A stretch of 48,384 nucleotides of DNA from an uncultured Sulfitobacter sp. (GTDB taxonomy: Bacteria > Pseudomonadota > Alphaproteobacteria > Rhodobacterales > Rhodobacteraceae), in contig CALFWM010000027.1 in NCBI GenBank assembly GCA_937928635.1, forward strand, positions 1 to 48,384, read 5' to 3'. Below the pieces are notes generated by a model. That model saw only the letters and a program-made list of their open reading frames with translations, was not told the origin of the DNA and did not search any database. Each line of letters begins with the position of its first letter. Position 1 is the stretch's first letter. Below are positions 12,401 to 19,144 of the stretch, piece after piece. A program made the position numbers and the translations under genes.

Positions 12401-14135
12401 CAACACCGGCAACGCTGATCTGGTGGACGTGGAAGTGAACGATCCGCTCCTTGGCGGGCTGATCGGCACCTTTGCGACATTGGCGATTGGTGAGACACAG
12501 GAGGTCTTTGCCAACTACACAATCACGGCGGAAAACGAAACTGCCGGATTTGTGCAGAACACGGCCACGGCAGACGGTGACGCTGTCAATGCGTCCGGTG
12601 CGCCGTTCCTTAACCCCGACACGGGTCTGCAGCTGACGGCCAGTGATACTTCTGATGCGGGTTCTGCGTCAGATGCCACTGACATTCCGGACAATGAGGG
12701 GGTGGAGACGCCGCAGGGCAACGGCGACACGGATGGCGATACGACCAATGACCCAACCGTCTTGACCGTCCCACTGACCCCGTCAGATGCGGCGATCAGC
12801 GGTACAGTCTTTGCCGACAATGACCGCGACGGAGTGTTTGATCCTGACACCGATACGCGGCTGCCGGGCTATACAGTGATCCTCTATGACACTGATGGGA
12901 ATGTCGTTGATCAAACCGTGACGGACAGTCAGGGCATGTACCTGATGGAAGGCTTTGGCGTGGGTCAGGACTACTTTGTCGAGTTCATTGATCCCGTGAC
13001 CAGTGAGGTGATCGGCACGCTGACCAACCTCGACTTTGACCGTAACACAGTGCTGAGCGATCAGAACCAGGAGGTTATCGCGGCGCTGCCCACCGGCACG
13101 CTGACGCTGACCAAGACCTCTTCGGTCAGCAATGTGGTTGTCGGCCAGTCTGTACCTTACGAGATTGCGGTGACCAATCCGGGTGCCTTCACGGTTGAGA
13201 ATGTGAACATCGTCGACCGTTTGCCGGCAGGGATGCTCTACACACCGGGGACGGCTACCGTGAATGCGGTGCCAACGGAACCGACGATTGCAGGCTCCAT
13301 GCTGACATGGTCCAATCTGTCGGTGCCTGCCGGGACGGATAGTGTTGTGATCACGCTGAATGCACGGGTCACATCTGCGGCAGCGCTGGGAGAGTTGACC
13401 AATACCGCCAGTGCCTTTGATTCTGTGACGGGCCTGCCCTTGGGCGATCCGGCCAGGGCCACGGTCTTCCTGCGGCCAGAGCATGTGTTTGACTGCTCTG
13501 ATGTCATCGGCAAGGTCTTTGATGACCGCAACGCCAATGGCTATCAGGATGATCCAAGCCAACCGCGTGGTCTGACCAATCAGTCGATCTTCCGGGGCAA
13601 AAACAGTACACCTGCCACCCCTGCGGATGAACCGGGTCTGCCCCATGTACGGCTGGTTACGCAAACTGGGTCGATCATCACCACGGATGAGTATGGCCGC
13701 TACAGTGTGCCTTGCGCTGAACTGCCCGGTCGCTTTGGCGCGAACTTCAGCCTCAAGCTGGACGAACGCTCCTTGCCAAGTGGCTATCGCATGACGACGG
13801 AGAACCCACGCACCATGCGCCTGACGGCCGGTATCATGACGGAAATGAACTTTGGTGCCTCGATCAGCCGTGTTGTGGATGTGGACCTGACCGCCGCTGC
13901 ATTTGAGGCCGGGTCGGACAACCCCTCGCAGCAACTGGTGGCAGGTCTGGAAGGGCTGCTGGGCCAGATCGTCGATACGCCATCTGTGATCCGGATTGCC
14001 TATTTCCATGAGGGTGAAGACCGCAAGATCGTACGCGCCCGCGGTAACGCAGTAGAAGAGTTGATCCGAAAACGGTGGAAGAGGATTGGTCGTTACAAGC
14101 TGATCGTCGAACGCACCACGAAACGGATGCAGTAG
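3453..14135 (+). CDS. Giant secreted DUF11-repeat surface protein (~3,560 aa)
   Basis: The N-terminus has a long hydrophobic segment (LLALLFLPLFL) ending at VVYAQA, a typical Sec signal cleavage site. The order after it is: a beta-rich domain (to about residue 255); one divergent DUF11-like unit; a propeller-like DUF6923-type domain (about 410-640); fifteen tandem DUF11-like units of about 164 residues (about 645-3110); an SdrD B-like segment; one more DUF11 unit; a second SdrD B-like segment with DRNANGYQDD; and a basic tail. The chain is very acidic until that tail. Most units open with a DxNxxGxxDxxD loop that looks calcium-binding. I chose the ATG at 3453, with GAGGG five bases upstream, over the GTG at 3441. 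The next gene follows at once and encodes an outer-membrane barrel, so this is most likely a surface or periplasmic adhesin-like fibre held by that partner. The role is inferred from architecture only. Confidence 0.85.
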   Translation: MVTITGVRAVLALNIWMLRNRILQMGKASQIGTLARLSAATLLALLFLPLFLSSVVYAQATSPASINGSFAVGTNNLAGTTSGSSGSATLTTLGSNQGATFDFSASLSGTGTWNSGLRFNSASELQFQARNTNNLTSNFANYTYAFSETVYGLELEMDGLDNGDETLLTFFLRGVQVPVDLSIITGQGSNVNISNPGGAIAAEGPGNDNAQEFFRFRLPLNVAVDEVRFSPTSKNNDSSGNVTLQHRAHAWATGNIALVKISSVDLGVNGTADLGEEITYTFVVTNNGNTPLVNVALADTAFTGAGTLPAPTFQSGTGGATPALLPQGQTLTYETTYQLVAGDLTGNPINNQARVTATPEGGTAGLDDVIDLSDSGNAGDGGSVGSLTEDDVTTTDLPRSPTPTVPPFSCVANFYEVIRGQLSLLDVNTGMYTPIGPSQPRYNATGYNLNDDYVYGLGQAGAIDQHLIRVGSDGNIESFGDVGISSPRGVFDDTNRLFYSSNSTSLSFIDVTTMSLGTVSFTLQAGSANLSIVRDFAYVTVGGEGIIAGASDGDLMIWNLTTGVSRRVDVPGLPNGSYGAAWAASNGSLYFSSNIDGTIYEIANATTAPTIVSSVVAARSNQHDGMSCPLAPPPDFAPPASSIELVKSVSGVADTNGNGVFGDTGDTINFEFTVENTGDAALADISVDDTGLPGVSAVPEGGFDGTLISGEGPVLAATAAYVLTSADVASGSVTNTATVTSTAVALDGSGNPDPANPFPDVPPVTDDSDTGSEPAVDPTDGTVVTVADPSVEDTNGTPGDDGDEPTVVTLSTSPMPSLELVKSLAVIADTNANGIVGDPGDVVNFTFTVKNTGNTALAGISVTDAGLSPITLTPDAGFDGDLAVGEGPVTAATAQYVLTPADVAAGMISNSATAASTPVETGPGNVPVPGSPLINPATGIAYPAGAITDTSDTGTNPQVDPNTGLPVSTIADPSATGGPDDPTVISLITPMPSLSVTKSIVSVSDENGNGLTDVDDIVTYVFNVTNKGNTSLADVRISDPKLGVVTVAVTPADLAPGDTATLTGQTYHIQASDVTAGGVENTAEASGQPVATGPGGTPDPSTPLVDSVGVDLADVTDTSDAGTQPELDNSGSPVGVPNAETTETENLAGNTDGDTTNDPTVLNIAAPQISLIKSVANVFDTNGDGLIGGEDDQVVYSFLVRNTGNVALANVTVTDDFLPVTGGPISLAVGAGDSTTFTATYIVQAADIARGFIENTASVEADAVDGAGNPLFGPDGSAITVSDVSDAGTNPDQSTVTDPEGNETADGSGGTDGDDTNDPTVLSVPANPNQALTIVKSVASVADTNGSGLLDAGDTVTYSFVVTNAGNVRMAGITVTDPRAAPVSGGPITLEAGANDSTTFTASAIITPAEAAAGDIENTATVDGGAVNSAGDPIRNPDTGAQLTATDTSDAGTAPEIGVSGSPTPIPDPTGTGTADDPTVLALPMPSFNLEKSVANVADTNGSGAVDAGDTVTYAFRVRNTGNTDLSNVMITDALPGMTFTTSQTITFLAQGGVNTSVMAQYQLTPADIIAGVVENTALADATAVDDTGTPFGDPFNPGSPLMVDDTSDAGTDPDGATIANPPDVETRDGTGGTDGDPANDPTVFKITPSPELVVTKSVSSIVDTNGNNLVDAGDTVTYAFTVTNTGNIALAGVVVTDPKVAVSGGPIDLAIGASNSTNFTATYVVEALDVTAGFVENTATATGNAVDAAGDPVEDPASPGTPLTVSDTSDAGTNPDLDVTGNPTAVVDPADTETPDATGSIDGNAGNDPTVLTLTRPELELIKSVANMPDTNGDGLFGGEDDVIVYSFLVRNTGNVILNNIMVTDALLPVTDGPITLAPGAGDSLTFTASYTVTAADIARGFVENTATVTGDAVDSSGDPVSGPNGTQITTSDVSDAGTNPDQSTVPDPSGTETPDGLGGTDGNPTNDPTVQTVPGNPNPALTVVKSVAGIADTNGSGVVDEGDTVSYTFTVTNSGNVRLGNVTVADPRAAPVSGGPIILEVGDTDTSTFTASAVITAAEAAAGMIENIARATGGAINSLGDPATGDQRIATDASDAGTEPDIGPTGTPTSIPDPAGTETGGDDPTVLNLPMPNLSVVKSVANVADTNGSGAVDTGDTVSYVFAVSNTGNTDLVNVTVSDALPGLMFTAPTTIPALAQGATDTSVTAEYRLTDADIAAGFVENTGDATGAVVDSDGNPLGDPFNPGTPLTVTDTSDAGTDAMGDPVADPENTETPTGTNTTDGDPGNDPTVLAITPSPAIEVIKFVSAVTDTNGNGLVDAGDVVSFAFTVTNTGNVDLSAVRISDPLANVSGGPILLTIGRTDSSTFTATRVVTAGDVAAGGIENTARAFGTATDADGNVIDNPNNPGSPFEVNDVSDSGTWPDLDGTGSPVDVVDPETTETPDLAGTTDGNAGNDPTVLNIVRPELTLTKSVSNVFDTNNDGLFGGENDEVHFTFFVRNTGNVDLADIMVDDPLVTMSGGPIDLAAGQASSTAFTGIYVVQAADLARGYVENTATATGAAEDSAGNPINGLDGVPITVSDVSDAGTTGQQQDVTDPPNEETPDGTGATDGDPGNDPTVQSLPANPNPSLVVVKSVTAVQDTNGSGVIDAGDMVTYGFTVTNDGNVRLADVSIDDPRAAPVTGGPITLEVGQEDSATFSATAVITAAEADAGAISNTATATGGAVNSAGDPFTNPDTGEQLTASDVSDAGTEPEIGPGGVPADIDDPAAAGAGGDDPTVLALPNPSMELVKSVTLVEDTNGDGLFGSAGDIIRYAFAVTNTGNTTLTDITISDVNATLSGGPISLAPGQTNTRAFTGTHLIIAAEFDAGFVENTATATSTPVDADGDPLLGTDGLPVEVTDISDTGTDSEGDPIGDPSATDSPDGTGATDGVPGNDTTVIAVPTNPRPMIQLVKFVDSVTDADNDAVLGGADDVVTYRFAVTNTGNADLVDVEVNDPLLGGLIGTFATLAIGETQEVFANYTITAENETAGFVQNTATADGDAVNASGAPFLNPDTGLQLTASDTSDAGSASDATDIPDNEGVETPQGNGDTDGDTTNDPTVLTVPLTPSDAAISGTVFADNDRDGVFDPDTDTRLPGYTVILYDTDGNVVDQTVTDSQGMYLMEGFGVGQDYFVEFIDPVTSEVIGTLTNLDFDRNTVLSDQNQEVIAALPTGTLTLTKTSSVSNVVVGQSVPYEIAVTNPGAFTVENVNIVDRLPAGMLYTPGTATVNAVPTEPTIAGSMLTWSNLSVPAGTDSVVITLNARVTSAAALGELTNTASAFDSVTGLPLGDPARATVFLRPEHVFDCSDVIGKVFDDRNANGYQDDPSQPRGLTNQSIFRGKNSTPATPADEPGLPHVRLVTQTGSIITTDEYGRYSVPCAELPGRFGANFSLKLDERSLPSGYRMTTENPRTMRLTAGIMTEMNFGASISRVVDVDLTAAAFEAGSDNPSQQLVAGLEGLLGQIVDTPSVIRIAYFHEGEDRKIVRARGNAVEELIRKRWKRIGRYKLIVERTTKRMQ
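5379..12775 (+). repeat. Fifteen tandem ~490-bp units encoding DUF11-like domains
   Basis: Each unit begins with a hydrophobic strand plus KSV or KFV, then a DTNGxGxxDAGD-type loop, then TYxFxVTNTGN. The middle is SGGPIxL...STFTATY with xAAGxVENTATAT, and each unit closes with SDAGT and GNDPTVL. Identity between units is clear in protein and partly retained in DNA. Such arrays arise by unequal crossing over; copy number may therefore vary between strains, and short-read assemblies may collapse here. Confidence 0.85.
6957..11813 (+). repeat. Higher-order repeat: four-unit block of ~1.95 kb, two full copies plus a partial third
   Basis: Within the array, unit types recur in the order A-B-C-D. 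Type A has GGEDD and VRNTGN (starts at 6957, 8910, 10854). Type B has the DPRAAPVxGGPI segment. Type C has DALPG with a quieter middle. Type D has LVDAGD. The A starts are 1,953 and 1,944 bp apart, a multiple of the reading frame each time. After the third A and B the pattern breaks down. This points to duplication of a whole four-domain block after the four types had diverged. Confidence 0.75.
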
Positions 14136-14147
14136 AGAGTGAATGAT

Positions 14148-17100
14148 ATGAAACAGTTCTTTATCATCCCCCGTTTCGCCCTTCTGCTTGGTGCCACTGC
14201 GCTTGCGGGGTTCGCCCCGATGGTCGCTTTCTCTGAGGAAAGACCGGATTGCCGTCAGCTTGAAGGCGGCAGCACGCTGATTGACGAATGTGTGCAGCCC
14301 AACAAGGAAACCGTTGTTCAGATGCCTGCGGGCGCAAATTCGGAACTGGACACCGGCAGTGTCACCAACAGCTCCGGTTTTGTGCTGGCGATTGATGGCA
14401 AACCGGTCAACGCGGACCCCCGGATTGAGGACCGCATCCGCAGCACAGATATCGCGCTCGCGGAGGCTGATGTAAAAGTCACCTATGATGGGCTCGACAT
14501 TGAGCCTCGCCTTGATGTGGTGGCGATGGGCGGCAATCAGGCGCGGCGACCCGGTGAAACCGTGACGTTCCAAAGCCGCACGAACTATCCGGCCTATGTC
14601 ACACAAGGGGAGCTGCGCATTTATGACCGCTCTCCCAGTGGGGCGATCCGGCTGGTCGGCGTAACCCCGATCAATGCAAACGGTCAGGCCAGTGTGACCT
14701 TGCCCCAGGGCACGCACCTTAGCGTGGTGCACCGGGTCTATGACAAACGTGGCCGTTACGACGAAACCGAGCCCTTGCCGCTGTGGGTTGCCGATGATCG
14801 CGGGCTGAACACCCGGATCGAGGAAGGCAGCGATGCCACGGCTGAGCGTAATATCCGGGTCAACGGCGGTGCGGTCACCGTCTCAGCCACAAACTTGCGG
14901 CCCGGCGCACGCTTGCAGGCGCTGGGCGAAGAGATCAGCCCTGATTCCAACGGCGGCGTCGTAGTTCAACGCATTTTGCCCGCAGGGACGCATGAGATTG
15001 ACGTGTCCGTCACCGGCAACGGCGCGCCAAATCAGTTCTCGCGTGACGTGGATGTGGCGGGGCCTGAATGGTTCTACTTTGGCGTCGCGGATGTCACTTA
15101 TTACAACACCGAGGACGGTGCCACAGGGGAACGCGACAGCGAAACCCGCGCACGTCTGACCTATTACATTGATGGCGAAACTGAGAACGGCTACCAGATC
15201 ACCTCATCGCTCGACACAGGCGATGAAGAGATTGGCGACCTGTTCAGCCGCCTGGATGAAAAAGACCCGCGCGCCGTGCTGCTGCGCGTCGATCCGCTCG
15301 ATGGCTATCCGACCTATGGCGACGATTCCACCATTCGCGACAATACGCCGACGTCGGGCAAGTTTTACCTGAAGATTGAACGCGACGGCAATTTTGCGCT
15401 TTGGGGTGATTACCAAGCCTCCATCAATGGCTCAGGCTACCTGCGCAACGAACGTACTCTCTATGGGTTTCAAGGCAAATACGCGTCGCAGGCGACGACA
15501 GCCTTTGGTGAGGCGCGGGGCGAGGTTGAGGTCTACGCCGCCCACCCCGATCAGTTGGTTGGCCGTGACGTTCTGCGTGGCACGGGCGGGTCTGTTTATT
15601 TCCTGCAACAGCAGGATCTGTCGGTTGGGACGGAAACTATCACTGTTGAGGTTCGCGATGCCGCCACAGGCCGCGTGATCCAGCGTGAGCGTCTGGTCTT
15701 TGGTCGCGACTATTCAATCAACTACCTACAGGGCGTGGTTGTTCTGACACGACCCCTTGCCTCCACCGGGCCATCTCGCCTGATTGAGACCAATCCGGGT
15801 GGCGACACGATCAACAATCTGGTTGTGCAGTATGAATTCACGCCCACCGCCACAGATGTGGATGGATTCTCCTACGGTGTGCGGGCGCAAAACTGGCTGA
15901 CAGACGATGTGCGTCTGGGTGTGACCGCGTTGAAAGACACCACCGGCATTGCCGATCAGGAGTCCGCCGCCGTTGACCTGCGGTATCGTCTGGGTGAGCG
16001 CAGCTATGTACAGCTTGATTATGCGCACACGGATGGGCCGACCTTTGGCAGTTCGTTTTCGTCCACCGGCGGGCTGATTATTGACAATGCGCCGCCGGTG
16101 ATCGCCTCAGGTGATGCGTTTAAGATCGAAGGGGTCTTTGATCTGGCCGAAATGGGCTTTCAACGCGAAGGCACGCTGAGCGCCTATTTTGAAGAGCGCC
16201 AGCAGGGTTTCTCCACGCTGGATTATCAGGTGACAGCGGCCACGGGCGATGAAACGCTTTATGGCTTTGATCTGGATGTCGAAGCGCGGGCAGGGGGCCT
16301 CGGCTGGGGCGTCTATGCGGACATCTATGAAAATGACGTGGGGGATGAGCGCACCGAAGTGGGGGTTGAGGTCAACGGCCAGATCACGGATCGCCTGAAC
16401 CTCGCCTTCGCGCTGGAACATCTGGATGAACAGAATGCGATCCGCAATGGCACGCGTCTGGATGGCGCGCTGCGCCTTACGTACAAGCTGAGTGAAACAA
16501 CTACCCTGTCGGCCTTCGGTCAGCATTCAGTCAACGTGAATGGGCTGGCAGAGTACAACCGCTACGGCGTGGGCGCGGCGGTGGCCTTGCAAAATGGCTG
16601 GTCCATTGATGCGGAGGTCTCTGACGGCACCGGTGGCGTAGGCGGGCGGATTCTTGCCACGCACCGAACAGACGCAAATTCCAGCACCTATTTTGGCTTT
16701 GATCTGGATCCGGGCCGCGCCATAGACGCCGGTCTGCCCTCGCAAAGCAACGCTGGCAAATACGTGATCGGTGGCACGCGCCAGATCACGGACCGGTTTG
16801 GCTATTTCGGAGAGAATACCTATGACCTGCTGGGCGAAAGGCGCACGCTGACGTCGGCCTATGGTGTCAACTATCAACGTTCCAAGTTCTTGAAGTACAC
16901 CGCCGCCCTCGAATTTGGCCAGATCGTCAATGGCACGGCTGATGACTTTGAACAAACAGCGCTGTCACTGGGGTTACAGTATCAGGATGACTGGCTGACG
17001 ACAGTGGCGCGTTTTGAGTACCGCAATGACCGGGGCACCATTTCTGGGGCAAACCGAAATGCGGACACCATCGCTTTTGTCGCCAGCGGCAAATACAAGA

Positions 17101-17690
17101 TCGACGAAAACCGCCGCATTGTGTTTGACGTCTCAGCCATAGACACGGACACCGATGAAAGTTCCTTGCTTGATGGGCGTTTGATTGATGCAAGCATCGG
17201 CTATGCCCTGCGTCCTGTGAACAATGAGCGTCTGAACATTCTGGCACGCTACCGGTATCTGAACGACAGCTTTGGCCAAGAAATCGACGGGGTTGCAGGG
17301 GCAGGGGCGGTGCAGGAGAGCCATGTGTTCAGCCTTGAAGGTAGCTATGATGTGGATGAATACTGGACACTGGGTGCCAAGGTCGGAGGCCGCTTTACTG
17401 ACAGTGGGCCTGACAGTAGTGCCGCGAGGGCAAGCAACGACGCCCGGATTGCGATTTTTAATGTGCGGTATCATCTTGTGCACAATTGGGACGTTCTGAT
17501 CGAAGGGCGCTATTTTGAAGCGACGGATGCAGGCACCAGTGAGACCAGTGCGCTGATCGCGGGCTATCGCCATGTCGGCAACAATGCCAAGATCGGGATC
17601 GGGTACAATTTTGGCAACTTCTCGGATGATCTGACGGACCTCTCACACGATGACAAAGGCATTTTTGTGAATGTGATCGCCAAGTTCTGA
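14148..17690 (+). CDS. Outer-membrane beta-barrel protein, partner of the giant DUF11 protein (1,180 aa)
   Basis: A Sec signal peptide (FALLLGATALAGFAPMVAF) is followed by a soluble N-terminal half with Ig/beta-sandwich-like segments, including one resembling the region that comes before the barrel in large OmpA/DUF11-associated outer-membrane proteins (VRDAATGRVI...FGRDYSINYLQGVVVL near residues 500-540). The C-terminal ~600 residues alternate polar and aromatic residues in many short strands and end in VNVIAKF, a terminal phenylalanine as in BAM-inserted barrels. The gene starts 12 bases after the stop of the giant protein (an in-frame GTG three bases after the stop is an alternative), so the two are surely co-transcribed and probably coupled. 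I infer that the barrel anchors or displays the giant protein; it is not recognisable as a TpsB or a TonB receptor, since no plug or POTRA domain is seen. Confidence 0.75.
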   Translation: MKQFFIIPRFALLLGATALAGFAPMVAFSEERPDCRQLEGGSTLIDECVQPNKETVVQMPAGANSELDTGSVTNSSGFVLAIDGKPVNADPRIEDRIRSTDIALAEADVKVTYDGLDIEPRLDVVAMGGNQARRPGETVTFQSRTNYPAYVTQGELRIYDRSPSGAIRLVGVTPINANGQASVTLPQGTHLSVVHRVYDKRGRYDETEPLPLWVADDRGLNTRIEEGSDATAERNIRVNGGAVTVSATNLRPGARLQALGEEISPDSNGGVVVQRILPAGTHEIDVSVTGNGAPNQFSRDVDVAGPEWFYFGVADVTYYNTEDGATGERDSETRARLTYYIDGETENGYQITSSLDTGDEEIGDLFSRLDEKDPRAVLLRVDPLDGYPTYGDDSTIRDNTPTSGKFYLKIERDGNFALWGDYQASINGSGYLRNERTLYGFQGKYASQATTAFGEARGEVEVYAAHPDQLVGRDVLRGTGGSVYFLQQQDLSVGTETITVEVRDAATGRVIQRERLVFGRDYSINYLQGVVVLTRPLASTGPSRLIETNPGGDTINNLVVQYEFTPTATDVDGFSYGVRAQNWLTDDVRLGVTALKDTTGIADQESAAVDLRYRLGERSYVQLDYAHTDGPTFGSSFSSTGGLIIDNAPPVIASGDAFKIEGVFDLAEMGFQREGTLSAYFEERQQGFSTLDYQVTAATGDETLYGFDLDVEARAGGLGWGVYADIYENDVGDERTEVGVEVNGQITDRLNLAFALEHLDEQNAIRNGTRLDGALRLTYKLSETTTLSAFGQHSVNVNGLAEYNRYGVGAAVALQNGWSIDAEVSDGTGGVGGRILATHRTDANSSTYFGFDLDPGRAIDAGLPSQSNAGKYVIGGTRQITDRFGYFGENTYDLLGERRTLTSAYGVNYQRSKFLKYTAALEFGQIVNGTADDFEQTALSLGLQYQDDWLTTVARFEYRNDRGTISGANRNADTIAFVASGKYKIDENRRIVFDVSAIDTDTDESSLLDGRLIDASIGYALRPVNNERLNILARYRYLNDSFGQEIDGVAGAGAVQESHVFSLEGSYDVDEYWTLGAKVGGRFTDSGPDSSAARASNDARIAIFNVRYHLVHNWDVLIEGRYFEATDAGTSETSALIAGYRHVGNNAKIGIGYNFGNFSDDLTDLSHDDKGIFVNVIAKF

Positions 17691-17986
17691 TGGCCCCGTA
17701 AGTCGGGATGGTGAATGGAGCAAGCCCGCGCGAGACAGGTGCGCGTCTGGCTCGTCGCAATTGCATGTTTGGTATGCCATGAACAATCTCTGCATCGGAG
17801 GCGAAGGGCCCCGATACGGGATGCTTCAGGTTAAAGGCAGGACGCGATAGAAGGTGAGGTGCACCCTTACCGCCTGCGTTCTGTCAGAGGCCCGTTCAAG
17901 AGCCGTCACCGCCTCTTGCATAGGGATGGCAGAGCAGTAAAAGCGCCCGAGCAAAGGGGGGCAAAGACAAACCGCTTGACGTGACA
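17691..17986. other. Intergenic region between the surface operon and the lacI-type regulator
   Basis: Nearly 300 bases with no supported gene. It must contain the end of the surface-protein transcript and the promoter of the regulator. TTGACG at 17976-17981 is a fair -35 hexamer; the matching -10 would fall in or next to the operator at 17987, but no good -10 sequence is visible. I saw no strong terminator hairpin after the barrel gene. Confidence 0.45.
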
Positions 17987-18000
17987 TGTGACCGGGCACA
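17987..18000. promoter_or_regulatory. Predicted LacI-type operator, autoregulatory
   Basis: TGTGACCGGGCACA is a 14-bp palindrome with one mismatched pair around a central CCGG. It shares the TGTNACCGG core with the two operators in front of the transporter operon. It lies a few bases downstream of a TTGACG hexamer and just ahead of the preferred ATG, a place where bound repressor would block its own transcription. Confidence 0.7.
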
Positions 18001-18010
18001 CCCTAGCGTC

Positions 18011-19045
18011 ATGACGCAACACACACCCAAATCTACCGGACCTGCGACGATGCGCGATGTGGCGCGCGCGGCAGGGGTGTCGCGCATGACGGTCAGCCGG
18101 GCGTTAAAGAAGAACAGCCCGATTTCGGAAGAGACCCGCGCGCGGATTCTCAAGGTCGTGCATGAGATGAATTATCTGCCTGACCAGATGGCCGGGAGTC
18201 TGAGCACGAAACGCTCCGGGTTTGTGGCGGTGCTGGTGCCCTCGCTCAACAACCTGCATTTTGCCGAGACCGTGCAGGCCCTGACCGAAGAGTTGGAACA
18301 CATTGGCCAACAGATCCTGTTGGGCCATACCGATTACGCGCCCGAGCGCGAAGAGCGTTTGGTCGAAGACATGTTAAAGCGGCGCCCGGAGGCGATTGTG
18401 CTGTCTTATGACGGGCATTCTGAGCGCACCACCGCGTTGCTGAGCAAGGCGCAGATTCCGGTGATTGAACTGTGGGAACGCCCCGATGCGCCCATCGGCC
18501 ACACCATCGGGTTTTCCAACAAGGATGCGGCGTTTGACATGACGCAGGCCTTGATTGCCAAAGGGTATCGCAACATCGCCTTTCTGGGCGAGGCGGATGA
18601 CGATTGGACGCGTGGCGCTGCGCGTCGGCGCGGGTATCTGGCGGCCATGGCGCAGGCCGGTCTGGACACCAACCGGGTGATGAAGATTGGCAAGCCGCCA
18701 TTGTCGATCAAGGATGGGGCCACAGCCGCCGCACAGGTGTTGCAGGATTTTCCCGACACCGATTGCATTTTCTGCGTGTCCGATGCGCCCGCCTTTGGCG
18801 TGCTGTCCGCCTTGCCCGGGATGGGCAAATCTGTGCCGGGGGATATTGGCGTTGTTGGTTTTGGCGACTTTGAGGTCTCACGCTTTGCCACGCCCACAAT
18901 CACAACCGTGTCGGTTGATCCCAAGGCGATCGGGCGGGAGACTGGAAAATTGATCGGCCAGTTGCTGTCAGAGGCACAGGACGGGGCGCGCAAGTTGATC
19001 CCGATTCCGGTCGATCTGACATTTCGCGACAGTACGAAAAAATGA
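18011..19045 (+). CDS. LacI-family transcriptional regulator (344 aa)
   Basis: The N-terminal helix-turn-helix reads MRDVARAAGVSRMTVSRAL, followed by the LacI hinge region (YLPDQMAGSLSTKRSG) and a periplasmic-binding-protein-like sensor domain that starts at VAVLVPSLNN. Length is normal for the family. The frame is open from a GTG at 17981, but that start would place the predicted operator inside the coding region, so I prefer the ATG at 18011; a strong ribosome site is missing for both. It is encoded just upstream of a sugar ABC operon in the same direction. Operators in both promoter regions suggest that it represses itself and the transporter until a sugar ligand releases it. The general type is the AglR/GntR-like regulators of alphaproteobacteria; the ligand is unknown. 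Confidence 0.9.
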   Translation: MTQHTPKSTGPATMRDVARAAGVSRMTVSRALKKNSPISEETRARILKVVHEMNYLPDQMAGSLSTKRSGFVAVLVPSLNNLHFAETVQALTEELEHIGQQILLGHTDYAPEREERLVEDMLKRRPEAIVLSYDGHSERTTALLSKAQIPVIELWERPDAPIGHTIGFSNKDAAFDMTQALIAKGYRNIAFLGEADDDWTRGAARRRGYLAAMAQAGLDTNRVMKIGKPPLSIKDGATAAAQVLQDFPDTDCIFCVSDAPAFGVLSALPGMGKSVPGDIGVVGFGDFEVSRFATPTITTVSVDPKAIGRETGKLIGQLLSEAQDGARKLIPIPVDLTFRDSTKK

Positions 19046-19085
19046 CAGTGATCTGATTTCAACAGGTTAGGGTGTGTATTTTTTC

Positions 19086-19127
19086 TTGTGTTACCGGTCA
19101 CAATGATTAATGTGACCGGTAACACAA
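19086..19127. promoter_or_regulatory. Double LacI-type operator in front of the sugar ABC operon
   Basis: Two 17-base arms, TTGTGTTACCGGTCACA and its exact reverse complement, are separated by the 8 bases ATGATTAA. Each arm contains its own near-palindrome around CCGG (19089-19102 and 19111-19124), so there are two adjacent sites, centres 22 bp apart, two helical turns on the same DNA face. This arrangement favours cooperative binding of two dimers or one tetramer. The ATPase gene starts 18 bases further on, so transcription must start in or close to this element. Confidence 0.9.
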
Positions 19128-19144
19128 TCCCGATAAGGACCGTC

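Noticed and set aside
12783..14732. 649-codon minus-strand open frame across the end of the giant gene and the start of the barrel gene
   Set aside because: It spans two convincing plus-strand genes with signal peptides and known domains; the product has no motif and is an effect of high GC and codon bias.
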